A program made the translations under genes and the position numbers. From CAZSMC01 sp964607755 (GTDB lineage Bacteria; Zhuqueibacterota; Zhuqueibacteria; Residuimicrobiales; Krinioviventaceae), in NCBI GenBank assembly GCA_964607755.1, contig CAZSMC010000028.1, forward strand, positions 1 to 55,905: a DNA stretch of 55,905 bases, written 5' to 3'. The notes under the pieces were generated by a model that saw only the letters and a list, made by a program, of their open reading frames with translations, had not been told where the DNA came from and did not search any database. Positions 16,742-24,420 of the stretch are shown in pieces (the stretch's first letter is position 1; each line of letters starts with the position of its first letter).

Positions 16742-18931
16742 TTAATGCATTATGACCATTTTTCTTGTCTGCGAAAATCCATCCGCATAAAGCCGGTAAA
16801 AATAGACCCCGCTGTTAAGTAGAGTGCCGTCATCGGCAAGACCATTCCAGACAACATGATATATCCCTGCGGGTTGAAATTTTTCTGTCAGAGTTGCCAC
16901 TTTTTGTCCTAGTTTGTTGTACACTACCAGACTCACGTATGTCGGACGGGGGAGAGAGTAGGCGATTCGCGTGCTGGGATTGAACGGATTCGGATAATTT
17001 TGACTCAAAGTAAATTCTTGCGGAGACGTCACATCGCTGACAAGAGAATTTTTCTCAAAGGTAGCCAAAACCGATTTGTCGCTGTCTATTAAAATAGAAT
17101 CCGGATTGGCAGATCCGGTCAAATCACCGCTCCATTCTTTAAATGTCCAGCCTTCCTCGGGAACGGCTGTGAGTGTCACCCAGGTTCCTTCCAAAAAGGA
17201 TGTGCCTTCCGGTTCGGTGTGCACAGTGCCGCCGCCGGAAAATACATAGGTGACCAGTTCATAGGTATCCGGTCCTGTGTTTTCGAATACCGCTCGAATG
17301 GTTTTATTATCATCCATCGTTATGGAAAGCGGATTTTCCGACCCAGACACATCGCCTTCCCAGTGCACAAATTCCCAGCCGGAATCTGGAACAGCGTGCA
17401 AAGTTATCATTGTGTTTTTATCGTATACACCACCGGGAGGATCGATGCTCACTGTGCCTTCTCCCAGAGTTTGAACAGCTAAAATCAACGGTGCGGAAAC
17501 TGTACCAAGCCATGCAGGACCCGTTTGTTCCGGACCCACCGGCCCTCTGACAATAGGGGCATCACTGTATTCGTCAGCGCCAATATCTTTGGCGCCAATT
17601 CGCGGCTGGCCGTCCATGTCATGGATGATAAAGTCGTAATTTCCCGCTGCCATATTAACGGCTGGACTCTGCGCCGGGAGCCGCCACAACGAGTCTTCTC
17701 CCATAACAAATTCTGGATCAATGTTGTCAATCCCTTCGGGAGGAGAAATGCCAGGATCCCCAAACATAATATTGCTTTCGTATTGCAAATTGACCGGATC
17801 AACTTCATATTCGATCAGGTCGTACCGATCGGATACCGCGATATTATTCGCAATTGTGCAATCCACTGGCGGCAGTGATTGATCGTTACTATTGCCGTGA
17901 CCGATGAGAAATGTGTTGCGGCAGTCAACAAATGTGTTAAAAGCTACCAGTGCTCGCTTGACCTGGAAATACCGGTTAAGCGGGGAATCCGGGACGCCCA
18001 GCACCATACACAGCGCCGAGCGGTAGCCGCCACCGTATAATTGATAAAAATAATTGTTATAGACCTCGTGGTCTTCACCGATAATTCGGACCCCACCTGC
18101 TTGATAGTTCTTGTTGCCAAAGAAAAAATTACCTTCCACCGTACAGCGGTTGCCATGGCGTAGTGTTAATACACCTCTGCAATTATAAAATGTATTATAG
18201 CGGTAAATATTTTCACAACTTTTGCTGGAAATGATTTCTGTCTCGCCGTCGCATTTTTCAAAATAGTTATATTCTACGGTGGTATAAGAATCAGAAAGAG
18301 ACCATGTGCTGGTACCGACCCGGATGGTCTCGCCGCCGTTCATTCCCAACTCTGGACGGTGGCCAAAATAGTTACGATCGATAAGATGATAATTCGGCTC
18401 GCCATCGAGCCACACCACCAGGGTAGCGCCTTCATGATTCTTGCCTTCAAAATAACAGTGATCAACACGGTTATAAGTGCCGTAAATCGACACCCACTTG
18501 TATCCATAGTTTTTAGTCGAAGGATTATAATCGATAATCGCAGAATTAGTCAGCCGGCAATGATGCGCTGGCCTGCTGGAGCCGTTGCGGAATTCGATCA
18601 CTCCTCCGGACCGGCTGTATCCGCCGATAAATTTAAGTCCATCAACAACGAGATATTCTCCGGATATGCGCAAGATGGAAATGCCGCTAAGAATGACTTT
18701 GCCGGGCGTTTCAGCCTTGAGTACGATGGGCTGGTCTACGGTGCCCTGTCCTTGAAAAATAATCCACTGGTCGGACCACAAGCCGTTTGTCATGATCAGC
18801 GAATCGCCTGGCTGAGCGTTTTCCATGGCGTCTTCTATGTCTTGCGCATTGGTCACAGTATAATTCATTGCCCGGATTGTTCCAAACAAGATGAGTAAGC
18901 ATAAAGTAAAAAGTTTAACTGCGATCTTCAC
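16742..18931 (-). CDS. PL6-family alginate lyase (chondroitinase B-like) with InlB-type repeats and type IX sorting domain
   Basis: A 729-residue secreted lyase. Signal peptide 1-21, then a PL6 beta-helix starting YTVTNAQDIEDAMENAQPGD (about 24-43). The catalytic Lys and Arg are visible: Lys237 in SSKSCENIYRYNTF and Arg258 in LTLRHGN, 21 residues apart, the same spacing as Lys220/Arg241 of AlyGC and Lys250/Arg271 of chondroitinase B. Two InlB B-repeat-like modules occupy about 480-635, and the sorting domain with QNYPNPFNPSTRI and GVYFYRL ends the protein. The product would be unsaturated alginate (mannuronate-rich) oligomers outside the cell. The start is GTG with GGAGAGAAC upstream. A hairpin (18953-18992) lies in its leader. 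It heads a three-gene coupled unit. Confidence 0.92.
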   Translation of the reverse strand: MKIAVKLFTLCLLILFGTIRAMNYTVTNAQDIEDAMENAQPGDSLIMTNGLWSDQWIIFQGQGTVDQPIVLKAETPGKVILSGISILRISGEYLVVDGLKFIGGYSRSGGVIEFRNGSSRPAHHCRLTNSAIIDYNPSTKNYGYKWVSIYGTYNRVDHCYFEGKNHEGATLVVWLDGEPNYHLIDRNYFGHRPELGMNGGETIRVGTSTWSLSDSYTTVEYNYFEKCDGETEIISSKSCENIYRYNTFYNCRGVLTLRHGNRCTVEGNFFFGNKNYQAGGVRIIGEDHEVYNNYFYQLYGGGYRSALCMVLGVPDSPLNRYFQVKRALVAFNTFVDCRNTFLIGHGNSNDQSLPPVDCTIANNIAVSDRYDLIEYEVDPVNLQYESNIMFGDPGISPPEGIDNIDPEFVMGEDSLWRLPAQSPAVNMAAGNYDFIIHDMDGQPRIGAKDIGADEYSDAPIVRGPVGPEQTGPAWLGTVSAPLILAVQTLGEGTVSIDPPGGVYDKNTMITLHAVPDSGWEFVHWEGDVSGSENPLSITMDDNKTIRAVFENTGPDTYELVTYVFSGGGTVHTEPEGTSFLEGTWVTLTAVPEEGWTFKEWSGDLTGSANPDSILIDSDKSVLATFEKNSLVSDVTSPQEFTLSQNYPNPFNPSTRIAYSLPRPTYVSLVVYNKLGQKVATLTEKFQPAGIYHVVWNGLADDGTLLNSGVYFYRLYADGFSQTRKMVIMH

Positions 18932-18952
18932 GTTCTCTCCATTTTAATAAAG

Positions 18953-18992
18953 AACCAGGCAGGGTATCCTTTATTTTGCGGACACCCTGGTT
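18953..18992 (-). promoter_or_regulatory. Hairpin in the leader of the PL6 operon
   Basis: Read on the minus strand, AACCAGGGTGTCC (18992-18980) pairs with GGATACCCT plus GGTT (18969-18953): a 9-bp inner stem with one G-U pair, a 4-nt bulge and a 4-bp outer stem. It ends 22 nt upstream of the GTG start. It could be a leader stabiliser, a processing site or a terminator of the unit upstream. Confidence 0.45.
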
Positions 18993-19062
18993 GATAATAA
19001 TTTAATAGTTTATTTTTCGTCGCTGGGTTGCAACATGTGTCGTGCATTTATAGCACACCTGG

Positions 19063-19219
19063 GGAGCTTGTCGAAAAACTTGACGTCAGCCCTAACAAGG
19101 GGTCGCTCCTGGAAACAATAAAATAGCGTAATTTGCAATTAATATTAGATTTACGATATTGTTCAAATCCTTAAGCGACCCCTTGTTGGGGACCAGCTTT
19201 GGCTTTTTCGACAAGGTGC
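19063..19219. mobile_element. MITE-like 157-bp element inserted in a 31-bp palindrome
   Basis: The ends are inverted repeats: left arm about 19067-19107, right arm about 19174-19215, sharing CTTGTCGAAAAA at the outer ends and ACAAGGGGTCGCT at the inner ends. No transposase or credible frame lies inside. The flanks rejoin into one palindrome: TTTATAGCACACCTGG (19047-19062) plus AAGGTGTACGACAAA (19220-19234) reproduces the intact copy at 19250-19280 with two differences. This shows insertion after the palindrome had formed. Confidence 0.55.
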
Positions 19220-19249
19220 AAGGTGTACGACAAATACCGGAATATAAAA

Positions 19250-19280
19250 TTTGTAGCACACCTGGAAGGTGTACTACAAA
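19250..19280. repeat. 31-bp extragenic palindrome, copy 1
   Basis: TTTGTAGCACACC and GGTGTACTACAAA flank a 5-nt centre (TGGAA), giving a 13-bp stem with one G-U or A-C position. It is the same unit as at 19339-19369 and 22688-22718. Confidence 0.75.
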
Positions 19281-19289
19281 GACGATCAC

Positions 19290-19320
19290 CTCGTAGTACA
19301 CTTTTCGAGTGTGCTACGAG
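19290..19320. repeat. 31-bp extragenic palindrome, variant copy 2
   Basis: CTCGTAGTACACT and AGTGTGCTACGAG flank TTTCG. Compared with the other copies, both arms changed at the base of the stem and next to the loop, and the changes still pair (TTT/AAA to CTC/GAG; CC/GG to CT/AG). Paired substitutions indicate that the folded form matters. Confidence 0.7.
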
Positions 19321-19338
19321 TAAAAGAGCCAAATTAAA

Positions 19339-19369
19339 TTTGTAGCACACCTTGAAGGTGTGCTACAAA
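19339..19369. repeat. 31-bp extragenic palindrome, copy 3
   Basis: TTTGTAGCACACC, TTGAA, GGTGTGCTACAAA: a perfect 13-bp stem. It ends 10 bp from the stop codon of the beta-helix gene at 19380, so it may serve as that gene's mRNA 3' hairpin. Confidence 0.75.
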
Positions 19370-19379
19370 AGTTTTGGCC

Positions 19380-22300
19380 TTATTTCATGAGGATCATTTT
19401 TTTCGTCGAGGTGAATTCACCGGATTTAATAGTATAAAAATACACACCAGAAGACAGCGTGACATTATGGAATTCAATGTCATACCGGCCAGCGGCCATC
19501 TCTTTGTCTATCAGAGTCGCGACTTCTCTTCCGAGAATATCAAAGACCTTGACCGTGGTATGTCCGGGTGCTTTCAAGGCAAATTTAATCGTTGTAGACG
19601 GATTGAACGGATTCGGATAATTCTGACTCAGACTATATTCTGTCGGCAGTTCCTCTTCAACCAAGGCCTCAACCTCTTCGAATGTGGCTGTAACGGTCAT
19701 TGATTTATCCAGCTTGAGCGTTACCGGATTCTCGCTGCCGCTCAGATCGCCGCTCCATTCGACAAACTTGTGTCCGGAATCCGGTACAGCGGTGAGAGTT
19801 ACCTCCTGATCCGGATCATAGGTTTTGCCAACCGGAGCTGGGTCCACCAGGACCTCTCCTTCACCTTCAACCACAACAGAAAGTGTAACATGGACCGGCT
19901 CGTTTGTTGCCCAGTTCAAATCGCCCAGTGCTTCATCATCATGTGCCAGGCCATAGAGATGGGATTCCGGCAGCAGTGTGTAATCCAGATTGTCCGGGTC
20001 TTTGAATTTCGGGTCGATGCCCCAGATCGTGGTCGTGTCCGCCTCTGCATCTGTGCTTCGAATATCCACATTGGCGACCTGAAAGGTATCGATATGAGAA
20101 GTAAAGCTCGGTGCTCCTTCATTACCCTGGGCATCCATGAGAAAATCATCGCGACCGTGACCAGACGGGATTGTATTGGCGATAATAATGTCGCGTACAA
20201 TGGCACCACCGCTGTTTTTAAGATACAACCAGCGTGTGGCAGAATGGTTGACTGTGACGTGTTCGATTAAAACCGGAGCATCTTCAGTCGCCGGGTCCGA
20301 ATCGGAATAATAGCGCACACATTCAGCGTCAATGTTCGTAAAACTGCAATTGCGGATGATAAGAGAATCCACAGCACGGTCAGTGGGCCATTTTTCGGTT
20401 TCAGAAATCCGGATCGCTTCATAACCAGTGCCATTAAACATGCAGTTCTCGATCTTGAGCACACCGGATGCGCAGTATTTATAATATTTAACTGCATGAC
20501 CATCTTTGTTCAGATCCTTGTCCTGATAGATATTTTTAAAATAGCAATTATCAATGATTATGTCCGGTTTACCGTATACTGTTTCCTCATTTCCTTTAAC
20601 ATCATCGAGAGTAATTGCATATTTCATTCCGTGACTTTGTTCATGTCCGCCATCCAGGATCACGTTTTCAATCCGAAATTCTTCGATTTCTTCTGCGACG
20701 CGGATGATTTCCAGTCTACCTCCTGTGATATCGCTGTTGGTGATGACAGGTCTTTTTTCCAGGTCTATCGGCGCCGTGATTGTCAGTGATGAGCGAACCG
20801 CCACCGGATCACTACTTTGAGTCGTGTACAATCCACCGCTGGTGATGAGGATGAGACTGTCTACACTCGAGTTGTTGTTGGCAAATTCGACCGCTTTGCG
20901 GAAATCCCAGGTGGTATCGACTTCAATACTGCCGCCTTCGACCAGGACTTCTGAAAAGGTTGCTGTCAACTCTTTATCAGCATCCATGACAACGGTGAGA
21001 GGACTCTCTGTTGAGGTCACATCGCCACTCCAGCCGTCAAACTGCCAGCCCGGTACAGATTGTGCGGTCAGCGTAACCACTGTAGACGAATCATAGGTGC
21101 CGTAATCTTCATAGGCCTCCGGATCAAAGTCTACAGATCCCTTGCCTTCAATGGATACATTGAGAGCGACCTGAGGAACCACCGGTACAAAGGTCGCTTG
21201 CAAATCGACAGTATCCTCAACAGTAACTTGAATGGGATTATCGGTCCTAGTCACATCACCGCTCCAGCCTTCAAATTCCATGGACGTTGTGTCCGATACC
21301 GCGGTGAGCGTGACATCCGTTCCTTCTTCAAAGAGTCCTTCATCATCCGGAAGCGGATCGAATTCAATATGTCCAACACCAACTGTAGTGATATTAACCG
21401 GAAAGCGCGGTTTGAGATTGATAAATGTCGCTTCAATTGTTTTGTTGGCATCCATTGCAACGGTTGTGGGATTCTGGTCGGGTGGGAAAACCGTAATATC
21501 GCCTGACCAGCCGTCGAATCCCCAGCCATAATCCGCTTGTGCGGTCAAGGTGACTTCTGTACCCGGGGCGTATACGCCACCTGCGGGATCAAGATCGACA
21601 ATACCCTTGCCGTTCGTAACGATGGTTAAAAAGTACTGATCCGGACTCACTTCCCAGCGCAGGTCACCCATGGCGCGGCCGTCATCTGCGGCTTCCCGGC
21701 AGGGCGAGGCTTCGGCAAGACGATAGTCGAACTCGGCAGGATTGTAATAGAGCGGATCCTGTCGCAGTGTATCTGAGAGCGTTGCGGTGTCTTCGAGATC
21801 GACACCACCGGCGTTGTAAAAGTTGCAGTGATGCACGCTCGAGTTGCCGAACACGCGCACGGCATCGCTGTGCGGTTCCGGATCACCGAGTTGATTGGTA
21901 AAAATGCTGTTTTTGATTTCAACGTCCAGGACATCCCTGGGATAGACCACGCGGCGGTCGTCGTTCCAGCTAATGGAGTCAAAGGTACAGTGATTGACGC
22001 GCAACACGGCATTCGGATTGTCCTGGATGATAATAGCTTCGCGTCCGGCTTTGACAATAGTGACGTTTTCAAATTCGGCATAACCGACGGTGTTGGCTTC
22101 TTTCATGTAGAATCCGTTTTTCTCGCAGTCACGAAAGATGCTGTTTTTGACGATCAGCGAATCGAGCCAGGCACCGGAATAGACTTTGACAAAGACCTCT
22201 TTGGCGGTGTGTCCGACACAGTCCTGGATTTTGAGCACCGCATCGGCAGTCGAGTCATTATCCACGCGGACGAGGTACTTTGCGTGTTGAAACTCGACAC

Positions 22301-22625
22301 CCTGCAAATTTAGACTGGAGCCTGCTTTGAGCCGNNNNNNNNNNNNNNNNNNNNNNNNNNNNNNNNNNNNNNNNNNNNNNNNNNNNNNNNNNNNNNNNNN
22401 NNNNNNNNNNNNNNNNNNNNNNNNNNNNNNNNNNTCGATGATATCGCCTGAGTTGGCGGCATCGACGGCTGCTTCAACCTGGTCTGTCCCAGCCTCTACA
22501 TAATAAATGTTAACAAGGCCCTGGGCAGTCTCGATGGTTTCCACCTCTTGAAAACCCATAACTGGTAATGCTGCCAAAAGTACAAAGCATATAGCAACAA
22601 TGCTGTTTGTGAATTGTCTCATCAT
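19380..22625 (-). CDS. Large secreted double beta-helix protein with InlB-type repeats and sorting domain (interrupted by an N gap)
   Basis: About 1081 codons, but 100 N bases at 22335-22434 hide part of the first domain and the true length is unknown. A signal peptide (MMRQFTNSIVAICFVLLAALPVMG) leads to a first right-handed beta-helix (to about residue 330, short PbH1 turns). Three InlB B-repeat-like modules follow (about 345-565), then a second beta-helix (about 570-900), one more InlB-like repeat and a C-terminal sorting domain (QNYPNPFNPSTTI, GVYFYTI). The fold resembles PL6/chondroitinase-B or DUF4957-type proteins, but no Lys/Arg pair could be placed. The second helix is clearly paralogous to the protein encoded at 22729-24393 (shared DGGHEQSHGMKYA, EAIRISETEK and NIDAECVRYY). 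A surface-exposed uronan-binding or cleaving role is inferred. Confidence 0.75.
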   Translation of the reverse strand: MMRQFTNSIVAICFVLLAALPVMGFQEVETIETAQGLVNIYYVEAGTDQVEAAVDAANSGDIIXXXXXXXXXXXXXXXXXXXXXXXXXXXXXXXXXXRLKAGSSLNLQGVEFQHAKYLVRVDNDSTADAVLKIQDCVGHTAKEVFVKVYSGAWLDSLIVKNSIFRDCEKNGFYMKEANTVGYAEFENVTIVKAGREAIIIQDNPNAVLRVNHCTFDSISWNDDRRVVYPRDVLDVEIKNSIFTNQLGDPEPHSDAVRVFGNSSVHHCNFYNAGGVDLEDTATLSDTLRQDPLYYNPAEFDYRLAEASPCREAADDGRAMGDLRWEVSPDQYFLTIVTNGKGIVDLDPAGGVYAPGTEVTLTAQADYGWGFDGWSGDITVFPPDQNPTTVAMDANKTIEATFINLKPRFPVNITTVGVGHIEFDPLPDDEGLFEEGTDVTLTAVSDTTSMEFEGWSGDVTRTDNPIQVTVEDTVDLQATFVPVVPQVALNVSIEGKGSVDFDPEAYEDYGTYDSSTVVTLTAQSVPGWQFDGWSGDVTSTESPLTVVMDADKELTATFSEVLVEGGSIEVDTTWDFRKAVEFANNNSSVDSLILITSGGLYTTQSSDPVAVRSSLTITAPIDLEKRPVITNSDITGGRLEIIRVAEEIEEFRIENVILDGGHEQSHGMKYAITLDDVKGNEETVYGKPDIIIDNCYFKNIYQDKDLNKDGHAVKYYKYCASGVLKIENCMFNGTGYEAIRISETEKWPTDRAVDSLIIRNCSFTNIDAECVRYYSDSDPATEDAPVLIEHVTVNHSATRWLYLKNSGGAIVRDIIIANTIPSGHGRDDFLMDAQGNEGAPSFTSHIDTFQVANVDIRSTDAEADTTTIWGIDPKFKDPDNLDYTLLPESHLYGLAHDDEALGDLNWATNEPVHVTLSVVVEGEGEVLVDPAPVGKTYDPDQEVTLTAVPDSGHKFVEWSGDLSGSENPVTLKLDKSMTVTATFEEVEALVEEELPTEYSLSQNYPNPFNPSTTIKFALKAPGHTTVKVFDILGREVATLIDKEMAAGRYDIEFHNVTLSSGVYFYTIKSGEFTSTKKMILMK
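22335..22434. other. Assembly gap (100 N)
   Basis: One hundred N bases inside the beta-helix gene. The round number suggests a scaffold join of unknown true length. Flanking sequence on both sides encodes beta-helix-type protein in one frame. Confidence 0.95.
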
Positions 22626-22687
22626 GGAATCTCCTTTTTTTTTAAATGAAGGACAATAGTTCCGTTTAGGACATACGATTTATACAA

Positions 22688-22718
22688 TTTGTAGCACACC
22701 GGAAAGGTGTACTACAAA
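22688..22718. repeat. 31-bp extragenic palindrome, copy 4
   Basis: TTTGTAGCACACC, GGAAA, GGTGTACTACAAA. It lies in the 103-bp gap between the two related beta-helix genes, just after the stop codon of the upstream one, as copy 3 does for its own upstream gene. Confidence 0.75.
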
Positions 22719-22728
22719 CATGCTGGCC

Positions 22729-24393
22729 TCATTTAATGACTAACATTTTTTTGGTGGCCATAAATGAAGCTGATTCCAGTCTGTAATAGTAAATTCCAGA
22801 AGCAAGATCGCTTGCATCGAATGGGACGGTGTACTTTCCGGCCGTACAGTTCTTGTCCATTAAAGTGGCTACCTGTTTTCCGTTGAGATTATAGATTTTT
22901 AGCGTGGTCCAGCCGTCTTTAGGAATGGCAAACGAAATGTAAGTTGCCGGGTTGAATGGATTCGGATAGTTCTGTTCGAGTTGATATTCTTTAACTACAG
23001 ACATCGACCGGTCTTGCACAATTGTTCCTTCAACAAAAGTGGCTGTGATATGAGTTTCACTGTCCACGGTAATTGTTTTGACCGTTTCAGACCCGCTCAG
23101 ATCACCACTCCACTCTTTGAATGAAGCTCCTTCGTCCGCTACGGCAGTCAGTGTGACCTCAGTTCCGATTTCATAAGCGCGGCCCTGTGGTTTGGGATCA
23201 GCCTCAACGTGGCCTGGTCCTTCTGTTAAAAGATCAAAGAACACCACTGTCGGTTCATTGGTTGCCCATCGTACATCGCCCATGACACCGCCATCATGAG
23301 CCGACACATAGGCGGGAGAAGCAGGCAGCAGTGTGTAATCACCGTTTTGCCAGTCCGCATGCAGAGGATCAAATCCATAATAAGTGTCCGTAAGTGTATC
23401 GGGAGTGGTTTTCTTGACTTCTTGAAAGACCAGTGAATCCGGATTCTGCAAGACAATATCAAATGTATCGACATAAGCGATGTAAGAACCAGGGCCCTGA
23501 ACCTGCATGACCCACTCGGTTCGATCCATTCGACCAAGTCCGGGCAAGCGGCCGTGGGCAATAGTGATGTTTCGAACCACAGCACCGGCGTTATTCTTAA
23601 GATAGGTAAAGCGCGTCGCGCAATTTACAGCCGTGCAGTTTTCGATCAGTACATAAGCGTCTTTTGTTTCCGGATTGGTATCTGCGTAAAACCGGACGCA
23701 TTCGGCATCGACATTGGTAAAGGTGCAATTTCTAACGATCAGTGTATCCAGGCAGCGGTCAACTTCGTATTTCTCCGTTTCGGTCATGCGGATCGCTTCA
23801 TCACCGATGTTCGTAAAAGTACAATTTTCAATACGTACTGTTCCTGCTTTTAATGCGGGTTCATCGGGGCTCTGAGGTCGCAAAAAGTAGACAGCGTGAC
23901 CTTCTTCCATCTCTGGCTCTGTTACCTTGTCTCTATAGATATCGATGAAATCACAATTTTTACAAATAATATTGGTTCCTTCTTTGGCCAAAGGATCGCT
24001 ATCAATGCCATGGCCAAAACGGAGAGCGTATTTCATGCCGTGGCTTTTTTCGTGACCACCGTCAAAAACGACACCATCAACTGTTATGTCGTTGCACACG
24101 CGAAACATTTCAAGGACATTTGAATCGGGATCACTGTGAGTGATGACCGGTTTCTCAGCCAATCCTTCTTGTGCCACGATCGCTATGGGGTCGCGAATTG
24201 TGATCGGTGCGGTCTCCTGAGTCGTATAAACACCACCCGATGTGGTCAAAATGAGTGAGTCAATATTTTGCCTGGAAGCGTATTCAAAAGCCAGGCTAAA
24301 ATCATACTCGGCTGAAACTTCGATGCTGCTTGCCATTGCTAAATGGGCGGTGAGCAGCACGCCAATGACAGCAATAAACACATAACTTTTCAT
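22729..24393 (-). CDS. Secreted beta-helix protein (PL6/DUF4957-like) with sorting domain
   Basis: A 554-residue protein: signal peptide 1-21, an SIEVSAEYDFSLAFEYASRQ start typical of PL6-like beta-helices, repeated short strands to about residue 380, one InlB B-repeat-like module (about 395-460) and a C-terminal sorting domain (QNYPNPFNPATYI, GIYYYRL). It shares long collinear similarity with the second half of the protein encoded at 19380-22625, so the pair arose by duplication. The conserved motifs DGGHEKSHGMKYAL, EAIRMTETEKYEVDR and NVDAECVRFYADT may line the substrate groove. The enzymatic reaction is not established. A strong AGGAGG site precedes the ATG. It is 27 bp downstream of the barrel gene and likely in the receptor operon. 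Confidence 0.78.
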   Translation of the reverse strand: MKSYVFIAVIGVLLTAHLAMASSIEVSAEYDFSLAFEYASRQNIDSLILTTSGGVYTTQETAPITIRDPIAIVAQEGLAEKPVITHSDPDSNVLEMFRVCNDITVDGVVFDGGHEKSHGMKYALRFGHGIDSDPLAKEGTNIICKNCDFIDIYRDKVTEPEMEEGHAVYFLRPQSPDEPALKAGTVRIENCTFTNIGDEAIRMTETEKYEVDRCLDTLIVRNCTFTNVDAECVRFYADTNPETKDAYVLIENCTAVNCATRFTYLKNNAGAVVRNITIAHGRLPGLGRMDRTEWVMQVQGPGSYIAYVDTFDIVLQNPDSLVFQEVKKTTPDTLTDTYYGFDPLHADWQNGDYTLLPASPAYVSAHDGGVMGDVRWATNEPTVVFFDLLTEGPGHVEADPKPQGRAYEIGTEVTLTAVADEGASFKEWSGDLSGSETVKTITVDSETHITATFVEGTIVQDRSMSVVKEYQLEQNYPNPFNPATYISFAIPKDGWTTLKIYNLNGKQVATLMDKNCTAGKYTVPFDASDLASGIYYYRLESASFMATKKMLVIK

Positions 24394-24420
24394 AAAACAC
24401 CTCCTGATATTAGAGTTTTT

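Larger units (their letters stand above)
18932..19379. other. 448-bp intergenic region made of palindromic repeats
   Basis: There is no gene here. The region holds the PL6 leader hairpin, a MITE-like element inserted in a palindrome (19046-19235), and three further copies of the 31-bp palindrome at 19250-19320 and 19339-19369. It separates the beta-helix gene at 19380 from the PL6 unit, so a transcript boundary is likely here. Confidence 0.6.
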
